Below, piece after piece: positions 49,439-58,248 of a DNA stretch of 64,000 bases (its first letter is position 1; each line of letters begins with the position of its first letter). The notes below the pieces were generated by a model that saw only the letters and a program-made list of their open reading frames with translations, was not told where the DNA came from and did no database searches. The stretch is from NCBI GenBank assembly GCA_014240375.1, contig JAAZXB010000013.1, positions 26,487 to 90,486 of the forward strand, in the 5' to 3' direction. The position numbers and the translations under genes were made by a program. The stretch comes from Planctomycetota bacterium. GTDB taxonomy: Bacteria; Planctomycetota; UBA8108; UBA1146.

Positions 49439-50614
49439 ATGAAGACAGATCGTTCGATCACTACAGATCGCACCGAATCGGAGCCAGCAGTGGCTCACGA
49501 TGCGACATCGGCCCCGCCGGAGGTCTCGAAGGGTCCTCAGGTCGCTCCACTCCAGATCGGCTCGCTGCCGCTGGCCACCCCGATCTTGCAGGCTCCCATC
49601 GCTGGCTTTACCGATCTGGTCTTTCGCCGCATCGTCCGTGAACTGGGGGGGTGCGGGCTGATGTATACCGAGATGGTCTCGGCGGGAGGCTGGGTACGAG
49701 GCAACATTCCTCCGGAGAGACTGGTTGGAGTGGCGGATGAACCGGGGCCACTCGGGGTTCAACTGTGGGATCGAGAGCCGCAGATGGTCGAGGAAGCGGC
49801 GCGCCGTCTGGTCGATCTGGGTGTCTCCGTCATCGATCTCAATTTCGGCTGTCCGAAGAAGCGAATCATGGGCAAGCAGGGAGCGGGTGCCCAGTTACTG
49901 AGAGACCCCTCGACCATCGCCAGCATGATCGAAGCCACCATTCGAGGTGCCGGTGAGATCCCCGTCACGGCAAAGATTCGACTGGGACCAAACCCTGACG
50001 AGATCACATCTCTCGAGGTGGCGCGTGCGGTGGAAACTGCAGGAGCCTCAGCCTTGACGGTTCATGGTCGAACAGCCAAGGACGGATACGGGATTCCGGT
50101 CAACCACTTGCGGATCGCCGAGGTGGTGGAAGCGGTGTCGATCCCGGTGATCGCCAACGGTGATGTGGTCGATGCTGCCAGCGCCCTGGAGGCCTTCGAG
50201 AACACAGGAGCCGCCGGTGTGATGGTGGCCCGACGCTGTCTCAGCGCTCCCTGGGTGTTTCGCGAGATCGCTGCGGCTCTGCGGGGAGATCCGATTCCTC
50301 CCCAGCCCACTCTGCTCGAGCAGCGAGAACAGTTGCTTCGACATCATGCTCAACTGGTCGAGATGCACGGAGATCCATTCGGCACCATCCTGATGAGGAA
50401 ATTTGCCGCTCGTTACCTGACGGGAGTCCGCGGTGCCAAGAGTTTTCGTGCCGAGGTGACCATCGCTGCGAACGCAGCAGAGTTTTGTCGCATCGTCGAG
50501 CAGTTGTTCCCGGTCGCCGAAGACACCGAACGCCATGAACAGCATCCGCAAGCGGGGGACGCCGAACTGGTCGAACCGGAGTGCCTCTCCGATGGCGCGG
50601 AGCAGCCCCGGTGA
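49439..50614 (+). CDS. dus: tRNA-dihydrouridine synthase
   Basis: A 391-residue FMN enzyme that reduces uridines in tRNA D-loops. It shows LQAPIAGFTDLVFRRI, GLMYTEMVSAGGWVRG, GVQLWDREP, VIDLNFGCPKKRIMGKQGAGAQLL with the catalytic Cys, VTAKIRLG, LTVHGRTAKDGY and IPVIANGDV. An N-terminal extension of about 40 polar residues and a C-terminal tail of 30 are extra to the core. The ATG follows GAAAGG. The stop overlaps the GTG of the next gene. Confidence 0.95.
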   Translation: MKTDRSITTDRTESEPAVAHDATSAPPEVSKGPQVAPLQIGSLPLATPILQAPIAGFTDLVFRRIVRELGGCGLMYTEMVSAGGWVRGNIPPERLVGVADEPGPLGVQLWDREPQMVEEAARRLVDLGVSVIDLNFGCPKKRIMGKQGAGAQLLRDPSTIASMIEATIRGAGEIPVTAKIRLGPNPDEITSLEVARAVETAGASALTVHGRTAKDGYGIPVNHLRIAEVVEAVSIPVIANGDVVDAASALEAFENTGAAGVMVARRCLSAPWVFREIAAALRGDPIPPQPTLLEQREQLLRHHAQLVEMHGDPFGTILMRKFAARYLTGVRGAKSFRAEVTIAANAAEFCRIVEQLFPVAEDTERHEQHPQAGDAELVEPECLSDGAEQPR

Positions 50615-51972
50615 AACTGGTCATCGCCATTACCGTTGGAATGCGGCACAAGGATTTGCCGAACTTCTCATCCCTGGCTTCCATCATCGAGCAGGGATCC
50701 GTTTCATTCTTGACCCCTCCCTTGCCTGCAGTCACCTGCGCCGCTCAAGCGACATTCCTGACCGGTAAGGATGCGAGCGCTCATGGGATTGTCGGAAACG
50801 GCTGGTTCCATCGCGATACTCGGGAGGTCCGTTTCTGGTTACAACCGCGAGATCTGATCGAATCCCCGACCTTCATCGAGCAACTTCGACAGCAGGGACT
50901 GACCGTCGCCAATCTCTTCTGGTGGTTCAACATGGGCAGTGGTGCGGACTGGAGTCTCACCCCTCGCCCTGAATATCCGGCAGATGGACGCAAGATTCCC
51001 TCGGTCTATGGCGAACCACCCGAACTACCCGTCGAGATGCAAAAAGAACTGGGCCGGTTTCCCCTGTTCGACTTCTGGGGGCCGCGAGCCGGGATCCCAT
51101 CGACACGCTGGATCGTCGACTCTGCCATCTCGATGATCGAGCAGAAGGATCCAGATGTTTTGATGGTCTACTTGCCTCATCTCGATTACGACGACCAGAG
51201 GTACGGCGCCGATTCGCCGCAGGGACAACGATCGAGGCAACAACTCGATGTGGAGTTGAATCGTCTCGTCGAAGCGAGTCGCAGCCGCGGCGCCGACTGG
51301 ATGGTGCTCTCCGAATATGGGGTGGAAGATGTCACTCGGCCAATATTCCCCAATCGGCTACTGGCACTCTCCGGAGACCTTCAGGTGCAAAGCACCGGAC
51401 ACGGGGAACTACTGGATGTCCATCGCAGTCGCGCCTTCGCCGTCTGTGACCATCAACTCGCCCATGTTCATCTCTCTGCCGACGCCAATGCCACCGCAGT
51501 GATCGATCGGCTGCAGCGACTCGAAGGAGTCGAGAGGGTTCTTTCCGGGGATCAACGCACGGCTGTGGGGCTGGGTCACTCCAGGGCAGGAGATCTGATT
51601 CTGCTGGCGGAATCCGGTTGCTGGTTTGCATACCCGTGGTGGCAGGATGAGGCACTGGCCCCTGATTTCGCACGCACCGTGGATATCCATCGCAAGCCCG
51701 GATACGACCCTGCGGAGTTGTTTGTCGATCCAGCCTTGCGCTGGCCGGCACTGAAGATCGGCTGGCGACTGCTACAGAAGAAACTGGGAATGAGAGCATT
51801 GCTCGACGTGATCTCGACCGATCCCTCGATGGTGCGAGGGAGTCATGGTCGCCTACCTTCCCGGCCAGAGCTGGGTCCCGTGATGGTGAGATCGTGGCAG
51901 AGCCGGGAGCCATCCATCGATGCGAGGGATGTTCATGACGAAATTCTGGAACTGCTGAGGGAAAGCGAGTAG
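50611..51972 (+). CDS. Type I phosphodiesterase / nucleotide pyrophosphatase-like protein
   Basis: A 453-residue alkaline-phosphatase-superfamily hydrolase. The nucleophile region reads PAVTCAAQATFLTGKDASAHG, with Thr or Ser next to PAVTC as the likely acceptor, preceded by short strands. Metal-ligand residues appear in LMVYLPHLDYDDQRYG, WMVLSEYG and the later GHSRAGDLILLAESG. No signal peptide is present, so it is cytoplasmic. Substrate unknown. The GTG start lies in the dus stop (GTGA) and follows GGAG at eight bases. Confidence 0.8.
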   Translation: MKLVIAITVGMRHKDLPNFSSLASIIEQGSVSFLTPPLPAVTCAAQATFLTGKDASAHGIVGNGWFHRDTREVRFWLQPRDLIESPTFIEQLRQQGLTVANLFWWFNMGSGADWSLTPRPEYPADGRKIPSVYGEPPELPVEMQKELGRFPLFDFWGPRAGIPSTRWIVDSAISMIEQKDPDVLMVYLPHLDYDDQRYGADSPQGQRSRQQLDVELNRLVEASRSRGADWMVLSEYGVEDVTRPIFPNRLLALSGDLQVQSTGHGELLDVHRSRAFAVCDHQLAHVHLSADANATAVIDRLQRLEGVERVLSGDQRTAVGLGHSRAGDLILLAESGCWFAYPWWQDEALAPDFARTVDIHRKPGYDPAELFVDPALRWPALKIGWRLLQKKLGMRALLDVISTDPSMVRGSHGRLPSRPELGPVMVRSWQSREPSIDARDVHDEILELLRESE

Positions 51973-51976
51973 AGCG

Positions 51977-52705
51977 ATGCTCGACATTCATTGGATCCAT
52001 GATCCCAACGCCTGGATTGCCCTGGGCACACTGACCGTGATGGAAATCGTATTGGGCATCGACAACATCATCTTCATCGCAGTACTGGCCGGGAAACTCC
52101 CGGAGGAGAAGCGAGATACCGCCCGGAAATTGGGCCTGCTGATCGCCATGGGAACTCGGATCCTACTTCTCTTCTCCATCTCATGGCTGCTGAAGTTGGT
52201 TGGACCTCTTTTTTCCATCTTTGACCACTCAATTTCTGGAAAAGACCTGATCTTGATTGGAGGCGGGTTGTTTCTGCTCTGGAAAGCGACTCGCGAAATC
52301 CACGATAAGATCGAAGGAGATGAGCAGAAAGAGAAGGGATCATCCGTCCCGGTCAGTTTCATGTCGGTGCTGCTGCAGATTGCACTTCTCGATGTGGTGT
52401 TCAGTCTCGATTCAGTGATCACCGCCGTGGGGATGGCGGAGTCTTTGACCGTGATGGTGATCGCTGTGGTGATTTCTGTGATGGTGATGCTGATCTTCAG
52501 CGGATTTGTATCTCGCTTCGTTGAGAAGCATCCGACGGTCAAGGTGCTGGCGTTGTCCTTCCTGATGCTGATCGGCTTTGCGCTGGTGGCGGAGGGATGG
52601 CACCTGGATATCCCGAAGGGGTACATTTATTTTGCGATGGGATTCTCCGCTTTTGTCGAGATGCTCAACCAGCAGATCTTCAAGCGAGGAAGAAAATCAA
52701 ACTGA
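51977..52705 (+). CDS. TerC family integral membrane protein
   Basis: A 242-residue protein with seven hydrophobic helices. Conserved acidic residues lie in TVMEIVLGIDNIIFIAVLA and LLDVVFSLDSVITAVGMAE, the two paired blocks of TerC/YkoY proteins that metal transport is attributed to. The middle loop is highly charged (KIEGDEQKEKG). It is probably a manganese or calcium exporter used during exoenzyme metalation; the metal cannot be read from sequence. It starts 4 bp after the previous stop. Confidence 0.92.
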   Translation: MLDIHWIHDPNAWIALGTLTVMEIVLGIDNIIFIAVLAGKLPEEKRDTARKLGLLIAMGTRILLLFSISWLLKLVGPLFSIFDHSISGKDLILIGGGLFLLWKATREIHDKIEGDEQKEKGSSVPVSFMSVLLQIALLDVVFSLDSVITAVGMAESLTVMVIAVVISVMVMLIFSGFVSRFVEKHPTVKVLALSFLMLIGFALVAEGWHLDIPKGYIYFAMGFSAFVEMLNQQIFKRGRKSN

Positions 52706-52736
52706 TCGGTGATCATCCGCCAGTGGGATCATCCAG

Positions 52737-53963
52737 CTATTCCGAATCCACGGTGGTGGTATCTTCGGGCGGCCTGGAGAGCAGTTTGCCTCGCTCCAAT
52801 CCCGCTCCTCCTTCGATCCGACGCGATCGGTCGAGTAGTTGAGAGACCACTTGCTGGCGCTGGTTCGCGGCCCGGTCCTCGAAGAGACCGGGTTGGAGTG
52901 GCGACGACTGTGCAATCAGATTGCCCGTTCCCAGGCCGAGCAGCCGAATCCCCTCGCCTTCCAGTTCCACCTCTGCCAGCAGCGATCTGGCCGTTTCGAA
53001 CAGCGGGCCCGGCTCCTGGGTGGGCATCTCAAGGGTGAGGCTGCGACTCATCGTTCTGAAGGAACCGGTTCTGACCTTGAGCCGAACGGTTCGGGCACGC
53101 AGGTTTTCATCGCGCAAGCTGCGAGCCACCTCCTCGGCTGCTTCCCTGAGAAAACCATCGCTCACGGCTCCACGCTGGATGTCGATCTCAAATGTAGATT
53201 CCCGGGAGATCGATCGAGATCCTCGTTCGGTGGAGATGGATCGGTGGTCCTCGCCGTGAGCGAGTTGCCACAGATGATTTCCCGAAGACTCACCCAGATG
53301 GCGCACCAGAAGTTCGCGACCCGCTCGGCGCAGATGTCGAATCTCTCGGAGACCGATGTGGTGCAGAGCATCGCGGGTGCGGGGACCGACTCCCCAGATC
53401 TTTTCGACCGGGAGCGGGTCGAGTAATTGTTGGATCCGGTCGGGGTCTACCACGGTCAATCCGTCCGGTTTTTGTAGATCGCTGGCGAGCTTGGCGAGGA
53501 ACTTGTTGGGTGCGACGCCGACACTGATGGTGAGTCCTCCGGTGACCTGGTGAACACGCTCTCGCAATTGACGAGCGATCGTCACGGCACCGCCGAAGAG
53601 CCGTAATGACCCCTCGATCCCCAGAAATGCCTCATCGAGGGAGAGGGGCTCCACCTCCGGAGTGAACTGTTCGAACACTTTCATCACCTGGCGTGAGACT
53701 TGTTGATACCGTGCGCCGCGAGGGGAGCGCCAGATTCCCTCGGGGCAGCGCCTCATCGCCTCGACCGAGGGCAAGGCGGAGTGCACTCGATACTTTCTCG
53801 CCTCGTAGGATGCCGTCGAAACCACCCCTCTGGGCCCGGGATGCCCGATGATCAGCGGCTTTCCAGCAAGGGAAGGGTCATCGAGGATTTCCACCGCAGC
53901 AAAGAATGCATCCATGTCGGCATGGATGAAGATGAGTCTGGAATCTGTGTCGAATCGGTCCAA
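52737..53963 (-). CDS. dinB: DNA polymerase IV
   Basis: A 408-residue Y-family translesion polymerase. It shows FIHADMDAFFAAVEILDDPSL with metal-binding Asp, KYRVHSALPSVEAMRRCP, PLSLDEAFLGIEGS with the second catalytic acidic pair, and IWGVGPRTRDALHHIGLREI (helix-hairpin-helix). The little-finger domain and a C-terminal tail without a clear clamp-binding motif complete it. The TTG start is preceded by GGAAGGATC. It converges with terC with a 31-bp gap. Confidence 0.93.
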   Translation of the reverse strand: MDRFDTDSRLIFIHADMDAFFAAVEILDDPSLAGKPLIIGHPGPRGVVSTASYEARKYRVHSALPSVEAMRRCPEGIWRSPRGARYQQVSRQVMKVFEQFTPEVEPLSLDEAFLGIEGSLRLFGGAVTIARQLRERVHQVTGGLTISVGVAPNKFLAKLASDLQKPDGLTVVDPDRIQQLLDPLPVEKIWGVGPRTRDALHHIGLREIRHLRRAGRELLVRHLGESSGNHLWQLAHGEDHRSISTERGSRSISRESTFEIDIQRGAVSDGFLREAAEEVARSLRDENLRARTVRLKVRTGSFRTMSRSLTLEMPTQEPGPLFETARSLLAEVELEGEGIRLLGLGTGNLIAQSSPLQPGLFEDRAANQRQQVVSQLLDRSRRIEGGAGLERGKLLSRPPEDTTTVDSE

Positions 53964-54099
53964 GCCGCTGATCCTTCCACCCCTGCCCTGCTCCGATGGT
54001 CATCTTTTCACGCTTCCGGTCAAGATCCTGTTTTGAACGGGGTAGGTCTGATGGCGAATCGGAGAACTGATGGCTAGAATGCGCCCGGAAGGAAGGCCC

Positions 54100-56163
54100 A
54101 TGCCCCGGATCACCCTCCCGGACGGAAGTCATCGAGACTACGACGCTCCGGTTGACGGAAATCAGATTGCTGGAGATATCGGTGAACGCCTGCTGAAGGC
54201 CTCGATCGGTCTACAGGTAGGCGGGGAACTCAAGGACCTCGGGTATATCATCGAGGGTGATGCTGAAGTTTCGATCATCACCTCCGGTCACAAGAAGGAA
54301 GAACCCGCCGCAGAAGCATTGCAACTGGTGCGTCATTCCTGCGCTCATGTGATGGCTGAAGCGATCGAAGATACCTTTCCCGGAGCACAACTGGTCTACG
54401 GTCCACCGACAGACCAGGGTTTTTACTACGACATCCGTTTTCCCCAAGATCGTCCCCTCAGTAGTGAAGACTTCCCCGCCATCGAGAAAAGGATGGCGGA
54501 GATCATCGCCGAGGATCGGCCCTTCCGGCGCTACCAACTCGATTGTGATGAAGGCATCGAGAAACTGCGCAAGGAGGGGAGCAAGTACAAGATCGACAAT
54601 GCCGAAAGAGCCATGGAGGCGGGGTCCGATCAACTCAGTTGGTATGTCACCGGCGAGGTGGGATCGGATTGGGAGGACCTATGCAAGGGTTCACATCTTC
54701 CGAGCACCGGTCGTATCGGTGCCTTCAAGTTGTTGAGCGTTGCCAGTTCCTACTGGCATGGAGATGCCGACAGCGACAGCCTGACCCGGGTCTATGGCAC
54801 TGCATTCTGTCATTCCGCCCAGTTGAAACGCCATCTGGATCGACTGGAAGAAGCTCGCCGCCGCGATCATCGAGTTATCGGCAAGCAACAGAATCTGTTC
54901 CGGATCGATGAAGCGGTCGGACAGGGGCTGGTGTTGTGGCAACCCAAGGGGGCGGTGGTTCGCAGGGAACTGGAAGAGTTCATTCGCAGTCACCTGATCG
55001 CTGCTGGTTATGACATGGTCTATACCCCTCATGTCGGAAAACTGGACCTGTACCGCACCAGCGGTCACTTCCCTTATTATCGAGATAGCCAGTTTCCTCC
55101 GCTGATCTCTGCCGAGTTCCTTGCTGCGGTTTCGGATGAGGGGTGCTCCTGTGCGGAGCTTTCTCATCGAATCGGTGAGGGAGAGGTGGATGGCTTCATG
55201 TTGAAGCCGATGAACTGTCCTCATCACATCAAGATCTACGCAGCGGAGGCTCGCTCCTACCGGGACCTACCCGTTCGCCTGGGAGAATTCGGAACCGTCT
55301 ATCGCTGGGAACAGTCGGGCGAACTCAATGGATTGACCCGGGTACGAGGATTTACCCAGGACGATGCTCATATCTTCTGCACAGAGGATCAGGTGGCGGA
55401 TGAACTCATCGGCTGCCTGAGTCTGGTGAAATTGGTGCTCTCGACACTCGGTCTCGATGACTACCGGGTTCGTGTAGGGCTGCGGGATGGTGATTCTTCC
55501 AAGTACACCGGAGATCCTGCGCACTGGGATCTGGCGGAGGAAGCGTGTCGTCAGGCGGCCTCGACATTGGGGGTCCCCTTCGTCGAGGAGGTGGGTGAAG
55601 CGGCATTCTACGGTCCCAAGATCGATTTCGTGGTCAAGGATTCCATCGGACGAGAGTGGCAGTTGGGCACGGTTCAGGTCGACTACAACCTGCCGGTCCG
55701 ATTCGATCTCAGTTACACCGGAGCGGACAACGCTTCGCACCGGCCGGTGATGGTGCATCGCGCTCCCTTCGGCAGCATGGAGCGATTTATCGGAATTCTC
55801 ATCGAGCACTTCGAGGGTGCATTCCCGACCTGGCTCGCGCCGGAGCAGGTGCGAGTCCTCTCCATCTCGGAGAAACATGTCGAGTACGCACGTAGCGTCG
55901 TCGCGGGCCTCGTGTCCGAGGGAATCCGGGCGACCCTCGATGATTCAGACGATCGAATCAATTCCAAGATCAAGGTCGGAGCGGCGGAACGAATCCCCTA
56001 CCTGCTAGTGGTGGGAGGGCGCGACGAGGAGGCCGGTACCGTTTCGGTTCGCCAGCGAGGGATTGGCGATCGTGGAGCGATGGCCTTCGATCAGTTCGTC
56101 GCAGAATTGGTCGAAGAAGTGCGTCAGCGTCAACTGCCGGCCGTCGCAAAGGAGAATGACTGA
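54100..56163 (+). CDS. thrS: Threonyl-tRNA synthetase
   Basis: A 687-residue class II synthetase. It has a TGS domain (MPRITLPDGSHRDYDAPVDG), the editing domain with RHSCAHVMAEAIE and the later GSDWEDLCKGSHLPSTG, and the catalytic core with MLKPMNCPHHIKIYAAEARS, TVYRWEQSGELNGLTRVRGF and DDAHIFC. The C-terminal anticodon domain starts near WLAPEQVRVLSIS. A segment of about 25 residues containing CSCAELSHRIGEGEVDG sits just before the zinc-ligand CPHH block. The ATG follows GGAAGGAAGG; an ATG ten codons earlier (54070) is less likely. Confidence 0.95.
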   Translation: MPRITLPDGSHRDYDAPVDGNQIAGDIGERLLKASIGLQVGGELKDLGYIIEGDAEVSIITSGHKKEEPAAEALQLVRHSCAHVMAEAIEDTFPGAQLVYGPPTDQGFYYDIRFPQDRPLSSEDFPAIEKRMAEIIAEDRPFRRYQLDCDEGIEKLRKEGSKYKIDNAERAMEAGSDQLSWYVTGEVGSDWEDLCKGSHLPSTGRIGAFKLLSVASSYWHGDADSDSLTRVYGTAFCHSAQLKRHLDRLEEARRRDHRVIGKQQNLFRIDEAVGQGLVLWQPKGAVVRRELEEFIRSHLIAAGYDMVYTPHVGKLDLYRTSGHFPYYRDSQFPPLISAEFLAAVSDEGCSCAELSHRIGEGEVDGFMLKPMNCPHHIKIYAAEARSYRDLPVRLGEFGTVYRWEQSGELNGLTRVRGFTQDDAHIFCTEDQVADELIGCLSLVKLVLSTLGLDDYRVRVGLRDGDSSKYTGDPAHWDLAEEACRQAASTLGVPFVEEVGEAAFYGPKIDFVVKDSIGREWQLGTVQVDYNLPVRFDLSYTGADNASHRPVMVHRAPFGSMERFIGILIEHFEGAFPTWLAPEQVRVLSISEKHVEYARSVVAGLVSEGIRATLDDSDDRINSKIKVGAAERIPYLLVVGGRDEEAGTVSVRQRGIGDRGAMAFDQFVAELVEEVRQRQLPAVAKEND

Positions 56164-56279
56164 TGCTGTTTGCTGTCAGTCTCGGAGAGTTTTTCCTGAT
56201 GGTGCTCTGCATCCTGATGGTGGTGGTCTTTCCCGGTGTGGTCGTATGGATCGCTCGCCGTGATGGAGAAGACCGTTGA
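56163..56279 (+). CDS. 38-residue single-helix membrane peptide
   Basis: The frame starts at an ATG overlapping the thrS stop (TGATG) and ends in a TGA overlapping the TTG of asd. It encodes MLFAVSLGEFFLMVLCILMV, then VVFPGVVVWIARRDGEDR: one long hydrophobic helix with a basic-acidic tail. The overlapping junctions on both sides imply real translation and coupling between thrS and asd. Function unknown. It is too short for most gene callers. Confidence 0.55.
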   Translation: MLFAVSLGEFFLMVLCILMVVVFPGVVVWIARRDGEDR

Positions 56280-57262
56280 AGGTGGCAGTGGTCGGTGCCA
56301 CCGGCGTGGTGGGCCAGGAGATGCTACGCCTGCTGGAGAGTTCACCACTGGGTGACTCTGCTCCTCGTTTGCTCGCTTCGGCACGCAGTGCCGGGACGAA
56401 GATCCGCTGGAGAGATGCGGAACTGACGGTAGAGTTGCTCAACGATGACACCGTTCTCGACGATCTCGACGTGGCTCTGATGGCGGCCGGATCGGAAACA
56501 GCAAGGAAATGGGCTCCCCGTTTCGTCGCGGCTGGAGTGGCTGTGGTCGATAACTCGTCGGCCTATCGCCTCGATGACGAAGTGGCGCTGGTGGTGCCGG
56601 AGGTGAACCCCGAGGCGGTGCCAAGAGGGCCTGCCATCATCGCCAATCCGAATTGTTCGACCATCATCTTGTTGCTAGCGTTGAAACCTTTGATGCATCT
56701 GGCCCCGAGTCGAGTGATCGCCGATACCTATCAGGCGGTCAGTGGTGCGGGGCGGGCTGGACTCGACGCTCTCGAACGCGAAGCTACGGGGGGTGAGTTT
56801 CGAATCGATGATCCCTTCCCGTTCCCGATTCACGGCAACCTGTTTCCCTCCATCGGGGAGGTGGGAGCCGATGGAGTGACGGTGGAAGAACGAAAGATGC
56901 TGGACGAATCCCGCAAGATTCTCGGCGACGACTCTTTCGTCGTGCAGGGGACGTGTGTTCGGGTTCCAGTCGCTCGGTGTCACTCGATCGCCGTGACGAT
57001 GCTCTTTCGAAGTGACGATCCAGCGAGACTCTCCTCAGCCCTCGATGCGCTGCGCCAGGCACCGGGTTTGATCGTCGAGGAAGACCCTCAGGCACCACCG
57101 ACCCCGGGCCGCCTCTCCGGCGTACATGAGGTGTCGGTGGGTCGAGTTCGAGCCCCGTCGAGCGACGCCCTACAACTGTGGGTAGTGGGGGATCAGGTAC
57201 TCAAGGGTGCAGCACTCAACACGGTGCAGATTGCCGAGTTGTGGAGCGCAAAAAACGGATGA
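56276..57262 (+). CDS. asd: Aspartate-semialdehyde dehydrogenase
   Basis: A 328-residue NADP enzyme for the Lys/Met/Thr and diaminopimelate branch. It shows VAVVGATGVVGQEMLRLLE, LLASARSAGTKI, DVALMAAGSETA, VVDNSSAYRLDDEVALVVPEVNP, IIANPNCSTIILLLALKPL with the catalytic Cys, and VARCHSIAVTM. The TTG start overlaps the stop of the small membrane peptide. The stop overlaps the truA ATG (ATGA). Confidence 0.95.
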   Translation: MKVAVVGATGVVGQEMLRLLESSPLGDSAPRLLASARSAGTKIRWRDAELTVELLNDDTVLDDLDVALMAAGSETARKWAPRFVAAGVAVVDNSSAYRLDDEVALVVPEVNPEAVPRGPAIIANPNCSTIILLLALKPLMHLAPSRVIADTYQAVSGAGRAGLDALEREATGGEFRIDDPFPFPIHGNLFPSIGEVGADGVTVEERKMLDESRKILGDDSFVVQGTCVRVPVARCHSIAVTMLFRSDDPARLSSALDALRQAPGLIVEEDPQAPPTPGRLSGVHEVSVGRVRAPSSDALQLWVVGDQVLKGAALNTVQIAELWSAKNG

Positions 57263-58050
57263 ACTTGCCGCACCGATACCGATTGATCATTGGATATGAC
57301 GGTACTGATTTCCATGGTTGGCAGCACAATGATGGATTTCGCACCGTTCAGGGGGAACTCACCCAAGCCGCTGGGGTCATCGTTGGGGGACCAGTCGAGG
57401 TCGAAGGATCGAGTCGCACCGATGCCGGTGTTCATGCACTGGGCCATCTGGTGAGAATCCGTCTCGCCACGGAGGTCGATGTATACCAGTTCCAGCACTC
57501 TCTCCAGGGTGTGAGCCCCAGGGATATCGAGGTCATCGAATGCGTCGAGGCGGTCTCCGATTGGCACCCCCGCTTCCACGCCATCGGCAAGCGCTACCTG
57601 TATCGAATCTGGAACTCGCCCCGTCGTCCCCTGTTCGGAGAACGGACTTGCTGGTGGGTTAGACCAGAACTCGATTGCGAGAAGATGCAACAGGCCTCCG
57701 AGGGATTGATCGGTCGTCACGACTTTGCCGCCTATCGCTCTCGATCGAAACAAGAGCGAGACGACACGGTCAGAACCTTGCATCAGATCTCTGTGCTCAG
57801 GCACGGGTCGAGCGTCACGATCCAGGTGGTGGGAGATGGCTTCCTGTACCGGATGGTTCGGAATCTGGTCGGTGTGCTGGTCGAGGTGGGACGGGGACTT
57901 CGGGATGTCGATGATCCGGCCCGCATCCTGGCCTCCACCGATCGACAAGAGGCTGGCTTTGCGGCCCCGGCTCCGGGTCTATTTCTGATGGAGGTCGCCT
58001 GCCGGGGGGAACCTTTACCGCAATGCCTGGAGCAGCCAATGACGCTGTGA
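57259..58050 (+). CDS. truA: tRNA pseudouridine(38-40) synthase
   Basis: A 263-residue enzyme. It shows IGYDGTDFHGWQHNDGFRTVQGEL, the catalytic Asp in SSRTDAGVHALG, RFHAIGKRYLYRIWN, GRHDFAAYRS and GDGFLYRMVRNLVGVLVEVGRG. Its length matches bacterial TruA. The ATG overlaps the asd stop. After its stop about 200 bp carry no gene before yvcK. Confidence 0.95.
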   Translation: MNLPHRYRLIIGYDGTDFHGWQHNDGFRTVQGELTQAAGVIVGGPVEVEGSSRTDAGVHALGHLVRIRLATEVDVYQFQHSLQGVSPRDIEVIECVEAVSDWHPRFHAIGKRYLYRIWNSPRRPLFGERTCWWVRPELDCEKMQQASEGLIGRHDFAAYRSRSKQERDDTVRTLHQISVLRHGSSVTIQVVGDGFLYRMVRNLVGVLVEVGRGLRDVDDPARILASTDRQEAGFAAPAPGLFLMEVACRGEPLPQCLEQPMTL

Positions 58051-58248
58051 TTCGCCTCTCAACGGCAGAATTCAGCGTTTCAGCACGTTTTCATGGAGAA
58101 ATAAATTCGATCCAGCCGATCCGCTTTCGTGGAACAAATCACGTGCTCGTGGTAAACCATGACACCACCCGGATTGCCCTCCGGGACGAGGATTCGAGGG
58201 ATGGACCTCGTCATTCCTCGCACGAGCCCCCGATCGCAAGGATCTCCT

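Noticed and set aside
51960..51980. Manganese riboswitch before the TerC gene
   Set aside because: Only 4 bp separate TerC from the upstream gene, leaving no room for a leader.
53964..54099. T-box or other leader controlling thrS
   Set aside because: The 136-bp interval shows no T-box core sequence or strong terminator hairpin.
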